Origin: Nitrospirales bacterium
GTDB lineage: Bacteria; Nitrospirota; Nitrospiria; Nitrospirales; UBA8639
Assembly: GCA_031315865.1 (NCBI GenBank)
Contig: JALDRJ010000002.1
Location: 2,640,001-2,704,000 of the forward strand
Length of the DNA: 64,000 nucleotides
Direction: 5' to 3'
Position numbers and translations under genes: made by a program. The notes below the pieces were generated by a model. That model was not told the DNA's origin. It saw nothing but the letters and a program-made list of their open reading frames with translations, and ran no database searches. Below are positions 46,581-56,095 of the stretch, in pieces (position 1 is the stretch's first letter; each line of letters begins with the position of its first letter).

Positions 46581-47210
46581 TTATTTGAGATGAGGGTCTA
46601 ACAAGACCAAATATCCCCGTCGATTGAGGGCATGACAGCTCTCGTGATCCTCGAAGCAGACGGGATGGGCGTCTCCGAATGACACCGTCATGAGGCGGTC
46701 TTGGGAAACGCCAAGGTCGAGTAGATAATCTCGAATGGCCAGCGCGCGTTTATCGCCGAGCACCAAGTTATATTCTTCGGACCCACGATCATCACAGTGA
46801 CCTTCGATGAGGAGGGAGGCCTTGGGATTGTCTCGCAATTGAGCGGCGGTGAGCTCCAGGACATGTTTGCCTTTGTCAGTCAATCTCCAACTGTCAAAAG
46901 CAAAAAAAAGGCTCGGGACATACTCAGGGAGTTTCTTGGGAGGGTCCGGTGAATGGTAATAGGACGCTGGCGTAAGCATCGGTAAATTCTCGGGTGAGCC
47001 AAGGGGGCGAATCGGCTCTTCCTGTAATACTTCTGATCGTGTTTGGGCAATGTCAGGGATTGGCTGAAGGTCGGGAGCGGCAAACGGTGTGGCTGGCGAG
47101 AATGCCGACTTTTCCTCGCCATATTCATGGGTGACCATGGACTGACAGCCGAAAAGTCCATTCAACAAGAAAAGTCCGATCAACGCCCCTAATTTCCTAT
47201 GCCAAGTCAT
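46581..47210 (-). CDS. Pal-like OmpA-domain lipoprotein
   Basis: Start at ATG 47210 with GGAG 5 bases upstream; a longer frame lacks a ribosome site. The 209-residue protein has lipobox LLNGLFGC, a Pro-rich linker and an OmpA peptidoglycan-binding domain (~100-209): LFFAFDSWRLTDKGKHVLELTAAQLRDNP, LIEGHCDDRGSEEYNLVLGDKRALAIRDYLLDLGV, FGDAHPVCFEDHESCHALNRRGYLVL. The D...R pair contacting diaminopimelate is conserved. Two extra Cys (C-FEDHES-C) may form a disulfide. No Tol genes are nearby, so it is a stand-alone Pal-type anchor. Confidence 0.88.
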   Translation of the reverse strand: MTWHRKLGALIGLFLLNGLFGCQSMVTHEYGEEKSAFSPATPFAAPDLQPIPDIAQTRSEVLQEEPIRPLGSPENLPMLTPASYYHSPDPPKKLPEYVPSLFFAFDSWRLTDKGKHVLELTAAQLRDNPKASLLIEGHCDDRGSEEYNLVLGDKRALAIRDYLLDLGVSQDRLMTVSFGDAHPVCFEDHESCHALNRRGYLVLLDPHLK

Positions 47211-47575
47211 GGGTTCTCCATCAGTTAATGACAGCTCGTGATTGTGCCGTGATTCTGTATGAATGTTTCGGGGAGAATTCATCGGTTCTTGAATTGTGGG
47301 CCAGAGAATTTCAAGGCATCTCCTGTCCTATCCTTTTTTCAGCCATCAACAGACCTTCTTGTTTCTCCTTGTATGACCTTGTTGCTGGTTTCTTGAGTCT
47401 TGATCGGCTATGCGTTGGCATGATGTTGACGCGATACCGTACGAGATCTTTTTCTGGCTGTTGCTCTCAGGCGCCTTGCCAGGCCAGCGTCTCGTCAGAA
47501 CCTCTGTCAGAATCTCTCTTCGAAAGAGTAGCCAGAAATTACGAGACGTAGGATAATAAAGAGAGGAGGAAAATC
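47211..47575. other. Intergenic region between divergent Pal and lysine-dehydrogenase genes
   Basis: About 365 bases that should carry divergent promoters. A plus-strand open frame at 47228-47551 looks like chance (no ribosome site, Cys/Ser-rich composition). GAGAGGAGG sits immediately before the ATG at 47576. Confidence 0.45.
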
Positions 47576-48664
47576 ATGCGGAAAATCCTTATCTTGGGTG
47601 GCGGGAAAATCGGGTCTTTAATCGCGGTTTTGCTCGCGGAGACTGGCGAATATGAAGTGCATCTTGGCGATGTTGAGAAAGGCGCGACAGAACGGCTGGC
47701 TCAAGATATGGCAAGGGCCAACTTTTATGCGCATGAAATCGATGTCATGGCCGAAAAGGCTCTGGATACGTTTCTCGAGACAACACGAGTCGATGGTATC
47801 GTGTCGAGCCTTCCCTATTATTGTAATCCTCTCGTGGGGGAAATTGCCCGCGCGCATCGGCTTCATTATTTCGACCTCACTGAAGATGTTTCAGTGACCG
47901 GAAAAATCCTGGAAGTCAGTCGAGGCGCCCAGCAGGCGTTTATCCCTCAGTGCGGACTGGCCCCCGGATTCATTAGCATCGTTGCTCATGATCTGATGAC
48001 GCATTTTGACGTTGTCGAGAGCGTGAAGATGCGGGTGGGGGCGTTGCCTGTCAATCCCAGCAATGTCCTGAAATATTCGTTGACTTGGTCGACGGACGGA
48101 CTCATTAATGAGTACGGCAACACCTGTTATGGTATTGAAAATGGAAAGGACGTGCCGTTGCAACCTCTCGAAGGATACGAGACCATCGAAATTGATGGGT
48201 TGCTCTACGAGGCGTTCAATACCTCCGGAGGTCTCGGAACGCTCGCCGATACCTATGCGGGCAAGGTCCGCACCATGAACTACAAGACGTTACGCTATCC
48301 CGGCCATTGTGAAAAGATTCACTTGCTCATGAACGACCTCAAGTTGAACGATGACCGTGAAACCCTTAAACGAATCCTTGAAAATGCCGTGCCGAAAACG
48401 TTGCAGGATGTGGTCTTGATCTATGCCTCGGTGACAGGCACCCGGTACGGAGAGCTCTTCGAGGAAAACTACGTGAAGAAAATCTACCCGCAAACCATAG
48501 CAGGAAAGCTCTGGTCGGCTATTCAAGTGACGACCGCATCCGGTATTTGCAGCATCGTGGATTTGGTTTTTGCCAACCCTTCGGCTTATCACGGTTTTGT
48601 GACGCAGGAAACATTTCATTTGCACGATATTCTTGCGAATCGCTTTGGCCGGTATTTTTCGTGA
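47576..48664 (+). CDS. Saccharopine dehydrogenase family protein (lysine 6-dehydrogenase-like)
   Basis: A 362-residue NAD(P)-dependent enzyme. The N-terminal Rossmann fold has [19 protein letters not shown] with the GxGxxG-type loop, then [26 protein letters not shown] and [16 protein letters not shown], both typical of this family. The C-terminal part has [25 protein letters not shown]. The single short catalytic module resembles lysine 6-dehydrogenase or saccharopine reductases. Followed 8 bases later by an aldehyde dehydrogenase of the aminoadipate-semialdehyde type, it likely starts lysine (or related diamine acid) oxidation. GAGAGGAGG precedes the start. Confidence 0.85.
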   Translation: MRKILILGGGKIGSLIAVLLAETGEYEVHLGDVEKGATERLAQDMARANFYAHEIDVMAEKALDTFLETTRVDGIVSSLPYYCNPLVGEIARAHRLHYFDLTEDVSVTGKILEVSRGAQQAFIPQCGLAPGFISIVAHDLMTHFDVVESVKMRVGALPVNPSNVLKYSLTWSTDGLINEYGNTCYGIENGKDVPLQPLEGYETIEIDGLLYEAFNTSGGLGTLADTYAGKVRTMNYKTLRYPGHCEKIHLLMNDLKLNDDRETLKRILENAVPKTLQDVVLIYASVTGTRYGELFEENYVKKIYPQTIAGKLWSAIQVTTASGICSIVDLVFANPSAYHGFVTQETFHLHDILANRFGRYFS

Positions 48665-48672
48665 GGGAAATC

Positions 48673-50196
48673 ATGGATATTCTCAAAGAGCTTGATCTTC
48701 AATCTTCCAATCCCGGTGGATGTATGGGGCCAGGGCAGTGGACCACCACGACTGAATCGGGTGTATTGAGTTCAATCAATCCCGCCACAGGTGAACCCAT
48801 TGCCGCAGTGAATCTCTGTTCGGCGAAAGATTATGAAGCGATAGTTCGTGAATCGGAGCGCGCTTTTCTTGAATGGCGAAAGGTTCCGGCTCCCAAACGA
48901 GGGGAGGTCATTCGACATATCGGGCAAGCGTTGCGTGACAAAAAGGATGCCTTGGGCAGTTTAGTCTCGATGGAAGTGGGAAAAATTAAGGCCGAAGGGG
49001 ACGGTGAAGTGCAGGAGATGATCGATATGGCCGATTTTGCCGTCGGGCAATCCCGAATGCTATACGGGAAGACCATGCATTCCGAACGGCCGAATCATCG
49101 CATGTATGAGCAATGGCATCCCTTGGGGATCGTCGGAGTCGTCACGGCGTTTAACTTTCCGGTGGCCGTGTGGGCCTGGAATGCCTGCATCGCGGCCATT
49201 GCCGGGAATACCGTCATGTGGAAGCCTTCCCCCAAAGCTCCGCTCACGGCTCTAGCGGTTCAGCATATCTGTAACCATGTCATGCGGGAACAGGGATGTC
49301 CTGGGATTTTTTCATTGTTGATCACAGATCAGAACGACCTGGCGGAAAAGATGGTCGCCGACCATCGTCTTCCGCTTGTTTCGTTTACCGGTTCGGTGCC
49401 GGTGGGGCGGCATGTGGCGAGTCTCGTCGGAAGCCGCCTGGGTCGTACGTTATTGGAGTTGAGCGGCAATAATGCCGTCATCGTGGATGAAACGGCTGAT
49501 TTAGACCTCGCGATTCCCGCTATCGTATTTGGCGCGGTCGGTACGGCCGGGCAACGATGTACGACGACCAGGCGTCTGATAGTCCATGAATCCCGGTATC
49601 AGGAGATCGTGACTCGTTTGATCAAGGCGTATAAGCAGGTTCGTATCGGCAATCCGTTAGATTCCGATGTTCTGATGGGTCCGTTGATCGACCGCCAAGC
49701 GGTTCAGACCTATCAAACCGCTCTTCAGGAAATTACCAAGATGGGAGGCGACATTCTCTTTGGGGGGCGTCCGCTCGAACAAGCAGGGTATTTTGTCGAA
49801 CCCACGCTCGTGCGAGCCGAAAATCACTGGGATATCGTGCAGCGCGAGACCTTCGCGCCGATTCTGTACATTGTGACCTATAAGGATGTGGATGAAGCCC
49901 TCATGTTGCAAAATGCCGTGCCTCAGGGTTTGTCGTCTTCTCTCTTTACGTTGAACATGCGTCATGCTGAACGGTTTTTGGCGGCCACGGGGAGTGATTG
50001 TGGTATCGCCAACGTCAATATCGGTACGTCGGGAGCTGAGATCGGCGGGGCGTTTGGAGGAGAGAAGGAAACGGGCGGAGGGCGAGAGGCGGGCTCCGAC
50101 GCGTGGAAGGCTTATATGCGGCGGCAAACAAGCACTATCAATTGGGGAACGGATTTGCCGTTGGCGCAAGGGATCACCTTTTCTCTGGATTCATAG
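48673..50196 (+). CDS. Aldehyde dehydrogenase, ALDH7/aminoadipate-semialdehyde type
   Basis: Start at ATG 48673; a longer frame overlapping the upstream gene is not supported. The 507-residue product has the ALDH core: [29 protein letters not shown] (NAD site), [13 protein letters not shown], general base E262 in LLELSGNN and nucleophile C296 in GTAGQRCTT. The C-terminal [28 protein letters not shown] is the diagnostic tail of ALDH7/antiquitin-like enzymes, which oxidise alpha-aminoadipate semialdehyde (piperideine-6-carboxylate). With the upstream dehydrogenase this gives lysine to 2-aminoadipate. Confidence 0.9.
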   Translation: MDILKELDLQSSNPGGCMGPGQWTTTTESGVLSSINPATGEPIAAVNLCSAKDYEAIVRESERAFLEWRKVPAPKRGEVIRHIGQALRDKKDALGSLVSMEVGKIKAEGDGEVQEMIDMADFAVGQSRMLYGKTMHSERPNHRMYEQWHPLGIVGVVTAFNFPVAVWAWNACIAAIAGNTVMWKPSPKAPLTALAVQHICNHVMREQGCPGIFSLLITDQNDLAEKMVADHRLPLVSFTGSVPVGRHVASLVGSRLGRTLLELSGNNAVIVDETADLDLAIPAIVFGAVGTAGQRCTTTRRLIVHESRYQEIVTRLIKAYKQVRIGNPLDSDVLMGPLIDRQAVQTYQTALQEITKMGGDILFGGRPLEQAGYFVEPTLVRAENHWDIVQRETFAPILYIVTYKDVDEALMLQNAVPQGLSSSLFTLNMRHAERFLAATGSDCGIANVNIGTSGAEIGGAFGGEKETGGGREAGSDAWKAYMRRQTSTINWGTDLPLAQGITFSLDS

Positions 50197-50250
50197 ACCC
50201 GATACGGTTCTGCCGGGAGCGACGAGCAACGAGAATGAGGAGGACTGATG

Positions 50251-50844
50251 ATGACAACGACCCCTGAACTTGAGTCGACCGTCCTTGGTTTGGTCAACGA
50301 ATATCTGTCGCGTAATCAAGCGGCTCGTACCTTTGCAAAGGGATTGAGTGAGATTGGCGTTGGGGTATTCCCGGTCCTGGATCATATTACCGTTCGTACC
50401 CTTGATATTGATCGACGGGCCGAAGAGTTTCTGCAGCTTGGCTATGTCTATACGGAAACGCTCAATTACGACGATTGGTACGCCAAAGTCTACCGCGTGG
50501 AGGGATATCCCGCGCTCTTCATCGATCAAGCGTATGACGATGAACGCGGGAAAACCAGCATTATTCCGGCATGGGTCGAGAAGTTCGGTGATCGCACGTT
50601 GCACCATATCGCGATTCTTGTTCATGACATCGAACAGGCCATGCGCGAGTCTCAGAAGCGGGGAATGGTTTTCGCCGGCCAGGTGATCGGCGAGCCGGGA
50701 GGCGATCTGAGGCAGATATTCACGGTTCCAGAAAAAGTCAACGGCCAGCCGTTTTCCGTCCTGGAACTGACCGAACGGCATAATGGGTACCGTGGGTTTT
50801 CACCGCCACAAGCCAATCGTTTGATGCAGTCGACGGTTCAATAA
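50251..50844 (+). CDS. VOC-superfamily dioxygenase-like protein
   Basis: ATG at 50251 (or 50248) follows GAGGAGG. The 197-residue protein has two beta-alpha-beta modules with three candidate metal ligands: H45 in VLDHITVRT, H118/H119 in TLHHIAILVHD and E172 in SVLELTERHNG. The ending ELTERHNGYRGFSPPQANRLM resembles the 4-hydroxyphenylpyruvate dioxygenase C-terminal strand (E...R...GFG...N...L). It lies in the lysine operon, where 2-oxoadipate dioxygenase/decarboxylase-type enzymes act; the substrate is inference. Confidence 0.75.
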   Translation: MTTTPELESTVLGLVNEYLSRNQAARTFAKGLSEIGVGVFPVLDHITVRTLDIDRRAEEFLQLGYVYTETLNYDDWYAKVYRVEGYPALFIDQAYDDERGKTSIIPAWVEKFGDRTLHHIAILVHDIEQAMRESQKRGMVFAGQVIGEPGGDLRQIFTVPEKVNGQPFSVLELTERHNGYRGFSPPQANRLMQSTVQ

Positions 50845-51002
50845 CTGTCGCTATCTACGCTTCCAGGGAGAGAATCGGTAAATCGTTTTTATGTCGTCTG
50901 AGCACGTCAACGCCGAACCCGGGCTCTGGCTGCCCTGGCTGTTCGCGGAGCACCGGTCGTACTGCAGAATATATGATGGTCTTTGCTTCTTGAGGGGATG
51001 TC

Positions 51003-51350
51003 ATGTCACAACTCACACGTGGACAGAAACGTCGGTTGATGTACATCGAATTGAAGTCGGGATTTGGTGATAGCGGTCCTGCAAGGATCGGGTGGGAGAG
51101 GTTTTCTAAAAGCGGACAATCGGTTTATTATAATAGTAAACGCTTTATAAAGTGTGCAGGAGTGAGTGGAAACTTTTATGATGTTGAAACTGGTGAGGAA
51201 TATTGGATTTCTGGTGTTAAAAAAAGAGGAACGAATCGACATTGGGCTGGTAAGGGCCCAGTCGAGGTCGATGCTGATGCTGTCGAGGAATACGAAAGTT
51301 ATACCACTAATCCGCTGCCCAATAACAGGTCTGTTCGTTCACGTACATGA
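51003..51350 (+). CDS. Small conserved protein with C-terminus altered by a repeat element
   Basis: A 115-residue basic protein (MSQLTRGQKRRLMYIELKSG...). The core LMYIELKSGFGDSGPARIGWERFSKSGQSVYYNSKRF, NFYDVETGEEYWISGVKKRGTNRHWAG and VEVDADAVEEY is a small widespread family that some databases mislabel as deoxyxylulose-phosphate synthase; its function is unknown. Beta-rich, probably a stand-alone SH3-like or YxxxETGEEYWISG fold. The last ~16 codons (TTNPLPNNRSVRSRT) are read from repeat copy C, so the native end has been replaced. The true ATG could also be the internal MYIELKSG Met. Confidence 0.75.
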   Translation: MSQLTRGQKRRLMYIELKSGFGDSGPARIGWERFSKSGQSVYYNSKRFIKCAGVSGNFYDVETGEEYWISGVKKRGTNRHWAGKGPVEVDADAVEEYESYTTNPLPNNRSVRSRT

Positions 51351-51366
51351 CCTCAGCCAGGTTCCA
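51304..51366 (+). repeat. MITE-like dispersed repeat, copy C (truncated)
   Basis: The left end CACTAATCCGCTGCCCAATA plus ACAGGTCTGTTCGT matches the left ends of copies A and B; the 22-base block at 51345-51366 is identical to 24691-24712. About 90 internal bases present in copy A are missing and no right end with GGATTAGTAG was found downstream, so this copy is deleted. Confidence 0.7.
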
Positions 51367-51778
51367 ACACAATAGGGCGTCATTGCTTGACGTGACATCG
51401 TTTCTGAGCCTGGGCTTGGCGACGCGTGAGCAGCCCCTCTTCGATCTTCCGTTGTATCGGCGAGATGCGGGAAGAAGAAACCTCAAAGACCTCCGATCCC
51501 GTACACGAGTGGGGCGCGTCTGAGCCCGAGGGACACGCCGATTGAAGCCTTGCGTATACCACCCAATGACCCCATAAACTGGTGTGTTTGTTGCGTTGGC
51601 TATCTTCTTTCGGATCTATGAGACTCCAAAGGAGATTTCTGTTAATCAAAGCCTTCGTCGAATTCTGCCTTCTGTGTTTCATTCTCATTAGTTGCCTAGA
51701 GTTCAAGAATTCCTATTACAACAGTATTCATAATCAGTTATGAACTTGGGAGCATTGGCCTGGAGAGGTTTCTCATGC
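51367..51778. other. Intergenic stretch, no supported gene
   Basis: About 400 bases between the small conserved gene and the copper operon promoter. A minus-strand frame (51380-51706) has no ribosome site or recognised domain; five residues (WVVYA) recall IS91-type transposases but this is too little to call. It may be decayed mobile DNA next to repeat copy C. Confidence 0.4.
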
Positions 51779-51809
51779 TTGACCTACCCCACCTGGGGTG
51801 GGGTAGGAT
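51779..51809 (+). promoter_or_regulatory. CsoR-type operator overlapping the copper operon promoter
   Basis: Perfect 11-bp inverted repeat CCTACCCCACC-TGG-GGTGGGGTAGG (51783-51807), the G-tract/TACCCC...GGGGTA pattern of CsoR-family operators. It is framed by a plausible -35 (TTGACC, 51779-51784) and -10 (TAGGAT, 51804-51809; 19-base spacer). The first codon of csoR is only 7 bases beyond the -10, so the transcript may be leaderless or start further upstream. Confidence 0.75.
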
Positions 51810-51815
51810 GGGGAT

Positions 51816-52103
51816 ATGAAAGAAGAACACAAAAGGACGGCGATGAATCGGTTGAAAACCGTTCGAGGTCATATTGAGGCCGTCATCAATATGGTTGAAG
51901 AGGAACGATACTGTCCGGAGGTGATGAAACAGGTTTCGGCGCTTCAAGGTTCGCTGGAAAAAGTCAACCGAATCCTGCTCCAGAATCATATCGAAACCTG
52001 TGTTATGCATGCGGTGGCAGAAGGCCGCTCAGAAGAAATCGTCGACGAATTATTGGAAACGTTGAGGTATACCAATAAGGTTACCGGTCCCAACCCCAAA
52101 TAA
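51816..52103 (+). CDS. csoR: Copper-sensing repressor CsoR
   Basis: A 95-residue all-helical protein of the CsoR/RcnR family: AMNRLKTVRGHIEAVINMVEEERYCPEVMKQVSALQGSL and RILLQNHIETCVMHAV. The Cu(I) ligands C33, H58 and C62 have the same spacing as in characterised CsoR (x-C-H-C). It should repress its own operon through the palindrome at 51783-51807 and release on Cu(I). Followed by copZ (11-base gap) and copA. Confidence 0.92.
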   Translation: MKEEHKRTAMNRLKTVRGHIEAVINMVEEERYCPEVMKQVSALQGSLEKVNRILLQNHIETCVMHAVAEGRSEEIVDELLETLRYTNKVTGPNPK

Positions 52104-52114
52104 AGGAGGAGCCC

Positions 52115-52324
52115 ATGGCTGCTGTGACACTCTCAGTCCCGGATATTTCTTGCGACCACTGCAAACAATCGATTGAAGGCGCTCTAAAAACCATCGACGG
52201 CGTCCATGCCGCCGAAGTGCATGTCGCCAGCAAGACTGTCGATGTGAATTTTGATGAGACGAAAATCCAGCAGAGCGCGATCGGCAAGGCCATTGAGGAT
52301 CAGGGATTCACGGTCGCAGAATGA
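52115..52324 (+). CDS. copZ: Copper chaperone CopZ (HMA domain)
   Basis: A 69-residue heavy-metal-associated domain with C13-D-H-C16 in VPDISCDHCKQSIEGAL, the beta-alpha-beta-beta-alpha-beta pattern and DQGFTVAE end. It binds Cu(I) and hands it to CopA. AAGGAGG lies just before the ATG. It lies between csoR and copA on the same strand. Confidence 0.93.
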   Translation: MAAVTLSVPDISCDHCKQSIEGALKTIDGVHAAEVHVASKTVDVNFDETKIQQSAIGKAIEDQGFTVAE

Positions 52325-52436
52325 GTGTTCGTCCCTCGTGGGGTGTTTCCCGTCCTTCGTGAAGCGAGACGATGTGTAGTTGACGAATCATGATTCATCC
52401 GGCTCATTCGATGAGTAAAGATTTGAACTGGAACTG

Positions 52437-54605
52437 ATGACGCAACCAGAACTCAAGACGATCAGTTTCGATGTGGAAGGCATGACCTGTGCGTCTTGTG
52501 CCGCACGGGTCGAGCGCGTTCTCTCGAAACAACAGGGCGTGCATGAGGCGACGGTCAATTACGCCGGCCAAGAGGCGCGGGCGGTTCTTGATCCTGACGT
52601 CAACGTTGAATCGATTCAACAGGCCATAAAAAAAATCGGATATTCCCTTCATCCCGTGGTTGCAAATACCAAGCGGGATACGGTCGTTCAACGATATTCC
52701 CGGGAGGCGCTGCATCAACGGCGCCTGTTGTTTTTTTCCGCCATCTTGACGGTGCCGCTCATGGTCCTGGCCATGGGTCTGCCTGAAACGTCCGCGACCC
52801 GTATTGCGCAATGCCTTCTCGCGACTCCTGTGGTTTTCCTGTTCGGCTGGCAATTTCACCGGACATTTTTAAAACAATTACTCGTGTTTCAGGCCTCGAT
52901 GGATACGTTGATTTCTGTCGGTACGCTGACGGCATGGGGATATTCCGTGTGGGCATTGTTTGCCGGTCATCCCATCTTTTTCGAAACGTCCGCCATGATT
53001 ATCACGCTGATTCTCTTGGGGCGCTATTTTGAAGCGCGAGCCAAGGGACAGGCCTCTCAAGCAATCGCTCGACTCATCGAACTTGGCGCGAAAGACGCGC
53101 GAGTGCTGCGGGAAGGGAAGGAAGTTTTGGTGCCCGTCTCGGAGCTGAGGCGCGGAGAGGTCGTGATCGTGTTTCCTGGAGAGAAGATACCAGCCGATGG
53201 GAAGATTCTTTCCGGCGAATCGGCGATTGATGAAAGCATGCTGACCGGAGAGTCGATGCCGGTCGACCGGCAGGCAGGCGAGCAGGTATTTGGAGCGACG
53301 ATTAACCAGCAAGGCCGCCTGGAAATTCAAGTGACGCAAGTAGGGGAAGGCACGGCATTAGCCAAAATCATTCGTCTTGTCGAGGATGCACAAGCCAGTA
53401 AGGCCCCAGTTCAAAAACTTGTTGACTACGTCTCAGGTATATTCGTTCCCGTCGTCATCCTGATCGCCGTGGTTGTGTCGATTGGATGGTGGCTGGGAAC
53501 TGATGATGTGACCACTGCCATCCGAAACGGCGTGGCTGTCCTGATCATTGCCTGTCCCTGCGCTCTAGGGTTAGCGACCCCTACCGCCATCATGGTCGGG
53601 AGTGGGAGGGGGGCTGAGCTGGGCGTGCTCTTTAAAAATGCTGACGTGTTCGAACGCGCGCGTGCGATCGATACGGTGGTGTTTGATAAGACTGGCACAT
53701 TGACGATGGGGGCCATGACGTTAACGAATGTCGAGACAGATTCGGATGAATCACGGTTTCTGTATCTGGTGGGAACGGTCGAGGCGGCGAGCGGCCATCC
53801 GATCGGTCAAGGGGTCGCGCTTGGAGTCGAACAACGGGGGATCGAGTTGGGGGTTCCTCGAACGTTGGAAAGTCTGACCGGCGAAGGAATCGTCGGAGTC
53901 GTCGATGACCTTGAGGTGATCGTCGGAAAACTCAAGCTCCTGCAGGCCCGCGGGTTAGAAATGACCGAACGATTGGCCGCAGCGATGACGAAATGGGAAG
54001 GGGAGGGGAAAACCACATTTCTGGCAGGTTGGGAAGGCAAGGTACGTGGGGTGTTGGCCGTTGCCGATACGTTACGCCCTCGGGCGGCCGAGACGGTGGG
54101 TGCCTTACGGGATTTTGGCGTGGAACCTATGATGCTCACGGGCGATAACCATCAGACGGCTGAGGCTATCGCGCGGCAGGTGGGGATAAGGGAAGTCATG
54201 GCCGGGGTCCTGCCGGATGGCAAGGCCGATCGGGTAACGCAATTACGCGAGCGAGGCAAATCGGTGGCGTTTGTCGGCGATGGAATCAATGACGCCCCGG
54301 CATTGACGGCGGCAGACCTGGGTGTGGCGGTCGGCACAGGAACGGATGTCGCGATCGAAGCCGGTGATATCGTCTTGATGTCGGGAGATCCTTCGCTCGT
54401 GATGACGGCCCTACAATTGGCGAGAGCGACGTTTGCGACGATTCGCCAAAACCTCTTCTGGGCGTTCTTGTACAATGTGGCTGCGATTCCATTGGCCGCT
54501 GCCGGATGGCTCAATCCGATGGTTGCCGCGGGGGCAATGGCCTTTTCCAGCGTATCGGTTGTCACGAACTCGCTTCGACTCCGGAAGTTTCCGTTATCTC
54601 AATGA
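52437..54605 (+). CDS. copA: Copper-exporting P-type ATPase CopA
   Basis: A 722-residue P1B-1 ATPase with one N-terminal HMA domain (GMTCASC, residues 15-21) and eight membrane helices. Motifs: TGES in the actuator ([10 protein letters not shown]), intramembrane C373-P-C375 ([13 protein letters not shown]), phosphorylation D417 in DKTGTLT, HP in SGHPIGQG, and [10 protein letters not shown]. It pumps Cu(I) out of the cytoplasm. Regulated with csoR and copZ from the upstream operator; the gap to copZ is 112 bases. Confidence 0.95.
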   Translation: MTQPELKTISFDVEGMTCASCAARVERVLSKQQGVHEATVNYAGQEARAVLDPDVNVESIQQAIKKIGYSLHPVVANTKRDTVVQRYSREALHQRRLLFFSAILTVPLMVLAMGLPETSATRIAQCLLATPVVFLFGWQFHRTFLKQLLVFQASMDTLISVGTLTAWGYSVWALFAGHPIFFETSAMIITLILLGRYFEARAKGQASQAIARLIELGAKDARVLREGKEVLVPVSELRRGEVVIVFPGEKIPADGKILSGESAIDESMLTGESMPVDRQAGEQVFGATINQQGRLEIQVTQVGEGTALAKIIRLVEDAQASKAPVQKLVDYVSGIFVPVVILIAVVVSIGWWLGTDDVTTAIRNGVAVLIIACPCALGLATPTAIMVGSGRGAELGVLFKNADVFERARAIDTVVFDKTGTLTMGAMTLTNVETDSDESRFLYLVGTVEAASGHPIGQGVALGVEQRGIELGVPRTLESLTGEGIVGVVDDLEVIVGKLKLLQARGLEMTERLAAAMTKWEGEGKTTFLAGWEGKVRGVLAVADTLRPRAAETVGALRDFGVEPMMLTGDNHQTAEAIARQVGIREVMAGVLPDGKADRVTQLRERGKSVAFVGDGINDAPALTAADLGVAVGTGTDVAIEAGDIVLMSGDPSLVMTALQLARATFATIRQNLFWAFLYNVAAIPLAAAGWLNPMVAAGAMAFSSVSVVTNSLRLRKFPLSQ

Positions 54606-54944
54606 ATGATTCTGCCCCATATTTTTGTGTCCCTATCACTCCTCTTTTCGCGAATCAACATTCCTTGTAGCCCGCTTCGTCGAGTCTCCGCCATTTTTCA
54701 AACAGAAACGTTTTTCCCTTTTCTCCGTTCATCGTGATTGTCCTGTTCGGGATGTGCTGGCAGCATTTGGATGAGATGCCGGCCAGCTGTTTTTGCAGTC
54801 TTGATAGGTTTGGAGAAGTTGGGAAATGCAACGTTATTTTTTTTGAATTTCTCATGTTTTTCAGGTTTTTTCTTGATCGCCGTCAAGACCTGGATCTCTT
54901 GGGCCGATTTAGGTGGGGGCCACAATCTTGTCCAGGAGTTCGCT
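54606..54944. other. Intergenic stretch, low-confidence small minus ORF
   Basis: About 340 bases, AT-richer than neighbours. A minus-strand frame at 54655-54855 (66 residues, basic, with KCCQHIPN and ending EKWRRLDEAGYKEC) is the only candidate; no ribosome site or family is recognised. The plus frame running into the next gene from 54738 is unlikely to be translated. Confidence 0.35.
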
Positions 54945-55889
54945 ATGGGAATGACCGCGGTCGAATTCGTACAGCTCGAAAAACTATGGAGTCGTATTGC
55001 GATTCGCCCTCCATATTTTGCGTTTGCTCAGCTCATGCTGGATCCCAGCGGCGTGTTATCAGCCCGGGTGCCGGTTCAGCATAGATTTTCCCTGGAAGCT
55101 GGCGCTATTTCAGCGGCAGAGATTGGTCGACATTTGGCGATTTTGGGCCTTTGTTCTGTCGCACTGCAACAGGGAACAGATCAAAAGCATTATTACCTGG
55201 CACAGCAGGCGCATTTGATCCGGCGTGGACCAATCCAGACATTTCTGACCTCCGAGCATTTTTTCGGGAAGGCTTGGCCGCTCGCAATCGATCATCGTAC
55301 CGCGCTCGCGAGGACTCAATTGTGGGACGAGCATCAAGAAACGGTGTTATACGACCTGACTGTTCGGTATGCGACGGTTGGTGAACGTTTGTTCGAACGA
55401 CTTTTTCAGGGATACCGACAGCAAGAGAGTGGCGAACCTTCTCGGGTTTTCAACCCCTATACACAGTCTCTCCCCCTGAAGAATGTCCAGATAGCAGGGA
55501 GGCGATTAACAGCTGTGCTGGGAATTGAATCGCCTCAACAATGCGCCGGGCATTTTCCCTTCTACCCTGCGATTCCGGTCGCCATTCTCATGCAAGCGTT
55601 AGCTGAGGCAGCCGGCCGCCTGACGCAAGCGCAACTTGGGCTGCCTGTGTTTTCCTATGTGGTGAGCGATGCGGAAGTCTGTGCTAAGAATTTGGCGTTT
55701 GCGGATGAAGGCATCGACCTCATCGCGGAGTACCTTCATCGAATGGATCATGCGCATGTCTTACATTGTCGGGCCAACACGCAGTCAGGCAAAGATGTCG
55801 GTCAACTAGAAGTCACGCTCGAGCATTGTCTTCCCTTTGAGATGGCGCAACAGCCGGCTTTGACGAACATCGGAGTCGGCCAGTCTTGA
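54945..55889 (+). CDS. Double hotdog-fold protein (thioester dehydratase-like)
   Basis: Start at ATG 54945 with AGGAG 6 bases upstream. The 314-residue protein appears to hold two hotdog modules. The second has QCAGHFPFYPAIPVAILMQALAEAAGRL, close to the GHFPG-x-P-x-x-P-x-x-x-x-x-E-A motif of FabZ/FabA-like dehydratases but with Gly replaced by Phe. The first has PVQHRFSLEAGAISAAEIGRHLAILG. There is no carrier-protein or synthase domain. It probably acts on an acyl or polyketide-like thioester; the pathway is not indicated by its neighbours. Confidence 0.65.
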   Translation: MGMTAVEFVQLEKLWSRIAIRPPYFAFAQLMLDPSGVLSARVPVQHRFSLEAGAISAAEIGRHLAILGLCSVALQQGTDQKHYYLAQQAHLIRRGPIQTFLTSEHFFGKAWPLAIDHRTALARTQLWDEHQETVLYDLTVRYATVGERLFERLFQGYRQQESGEPSRVFNPYTQSLPLKNVQIAGRRLTAVLGIESPQQCAGHFPFYPAIPVAILMQALAEAAGRLTQAQLGLPVFSYVVSDAEVCAKNLAFADEGIDLIAEYLHRMDHAHVLHCRANTQSGKDVGQLEVTLEHCLPFEMAQQPALTNIGVGQS

Positions 55890-56095
55890 TAACGACCGTC
55901 TTCGGTGGCGTATTCTTTCTATCTCATTGATTGCCCCAACCCTGTTTCCTCCATAGTTGGTATGATCCATGACTGACCGATCTGATTGTCGTCACAGCAA
56001 TCAGGGTTCCATGCAGATTGTGTTGTGCCAGGGACTACGATATGCTGTCGTCCTTTCGGGGACGATTTGCCATCTGAGTCGTGGGGGAGATCAGT

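Noticed and set aside
47228-47551. Plus-strand 107-codon frame upstream of the lysine-dehydrogenase gene
   Set aside because: No ribosome site, unusual Cys/Ser/Phe composition and overlap with the start of the Pal-like gene; it is most likely promoter DNA.
51380-51706. Minus-strand 108-codon frame with WVVYA, recalling IS91-type transposases
   Set aside because: Only five residues match, the conserved GGPEQ/GRYTHR block that should follow is absent in all frames nearby, and there is no ribosome site.
54655-54855. 66-codon minus-strand frame after copA
   Set aside because: It has a plausible basic composition and a C-terminal LFEKWRRLDEAGY segment but no ribosome site or recognised family; kept only as a note in the intergenic entry.
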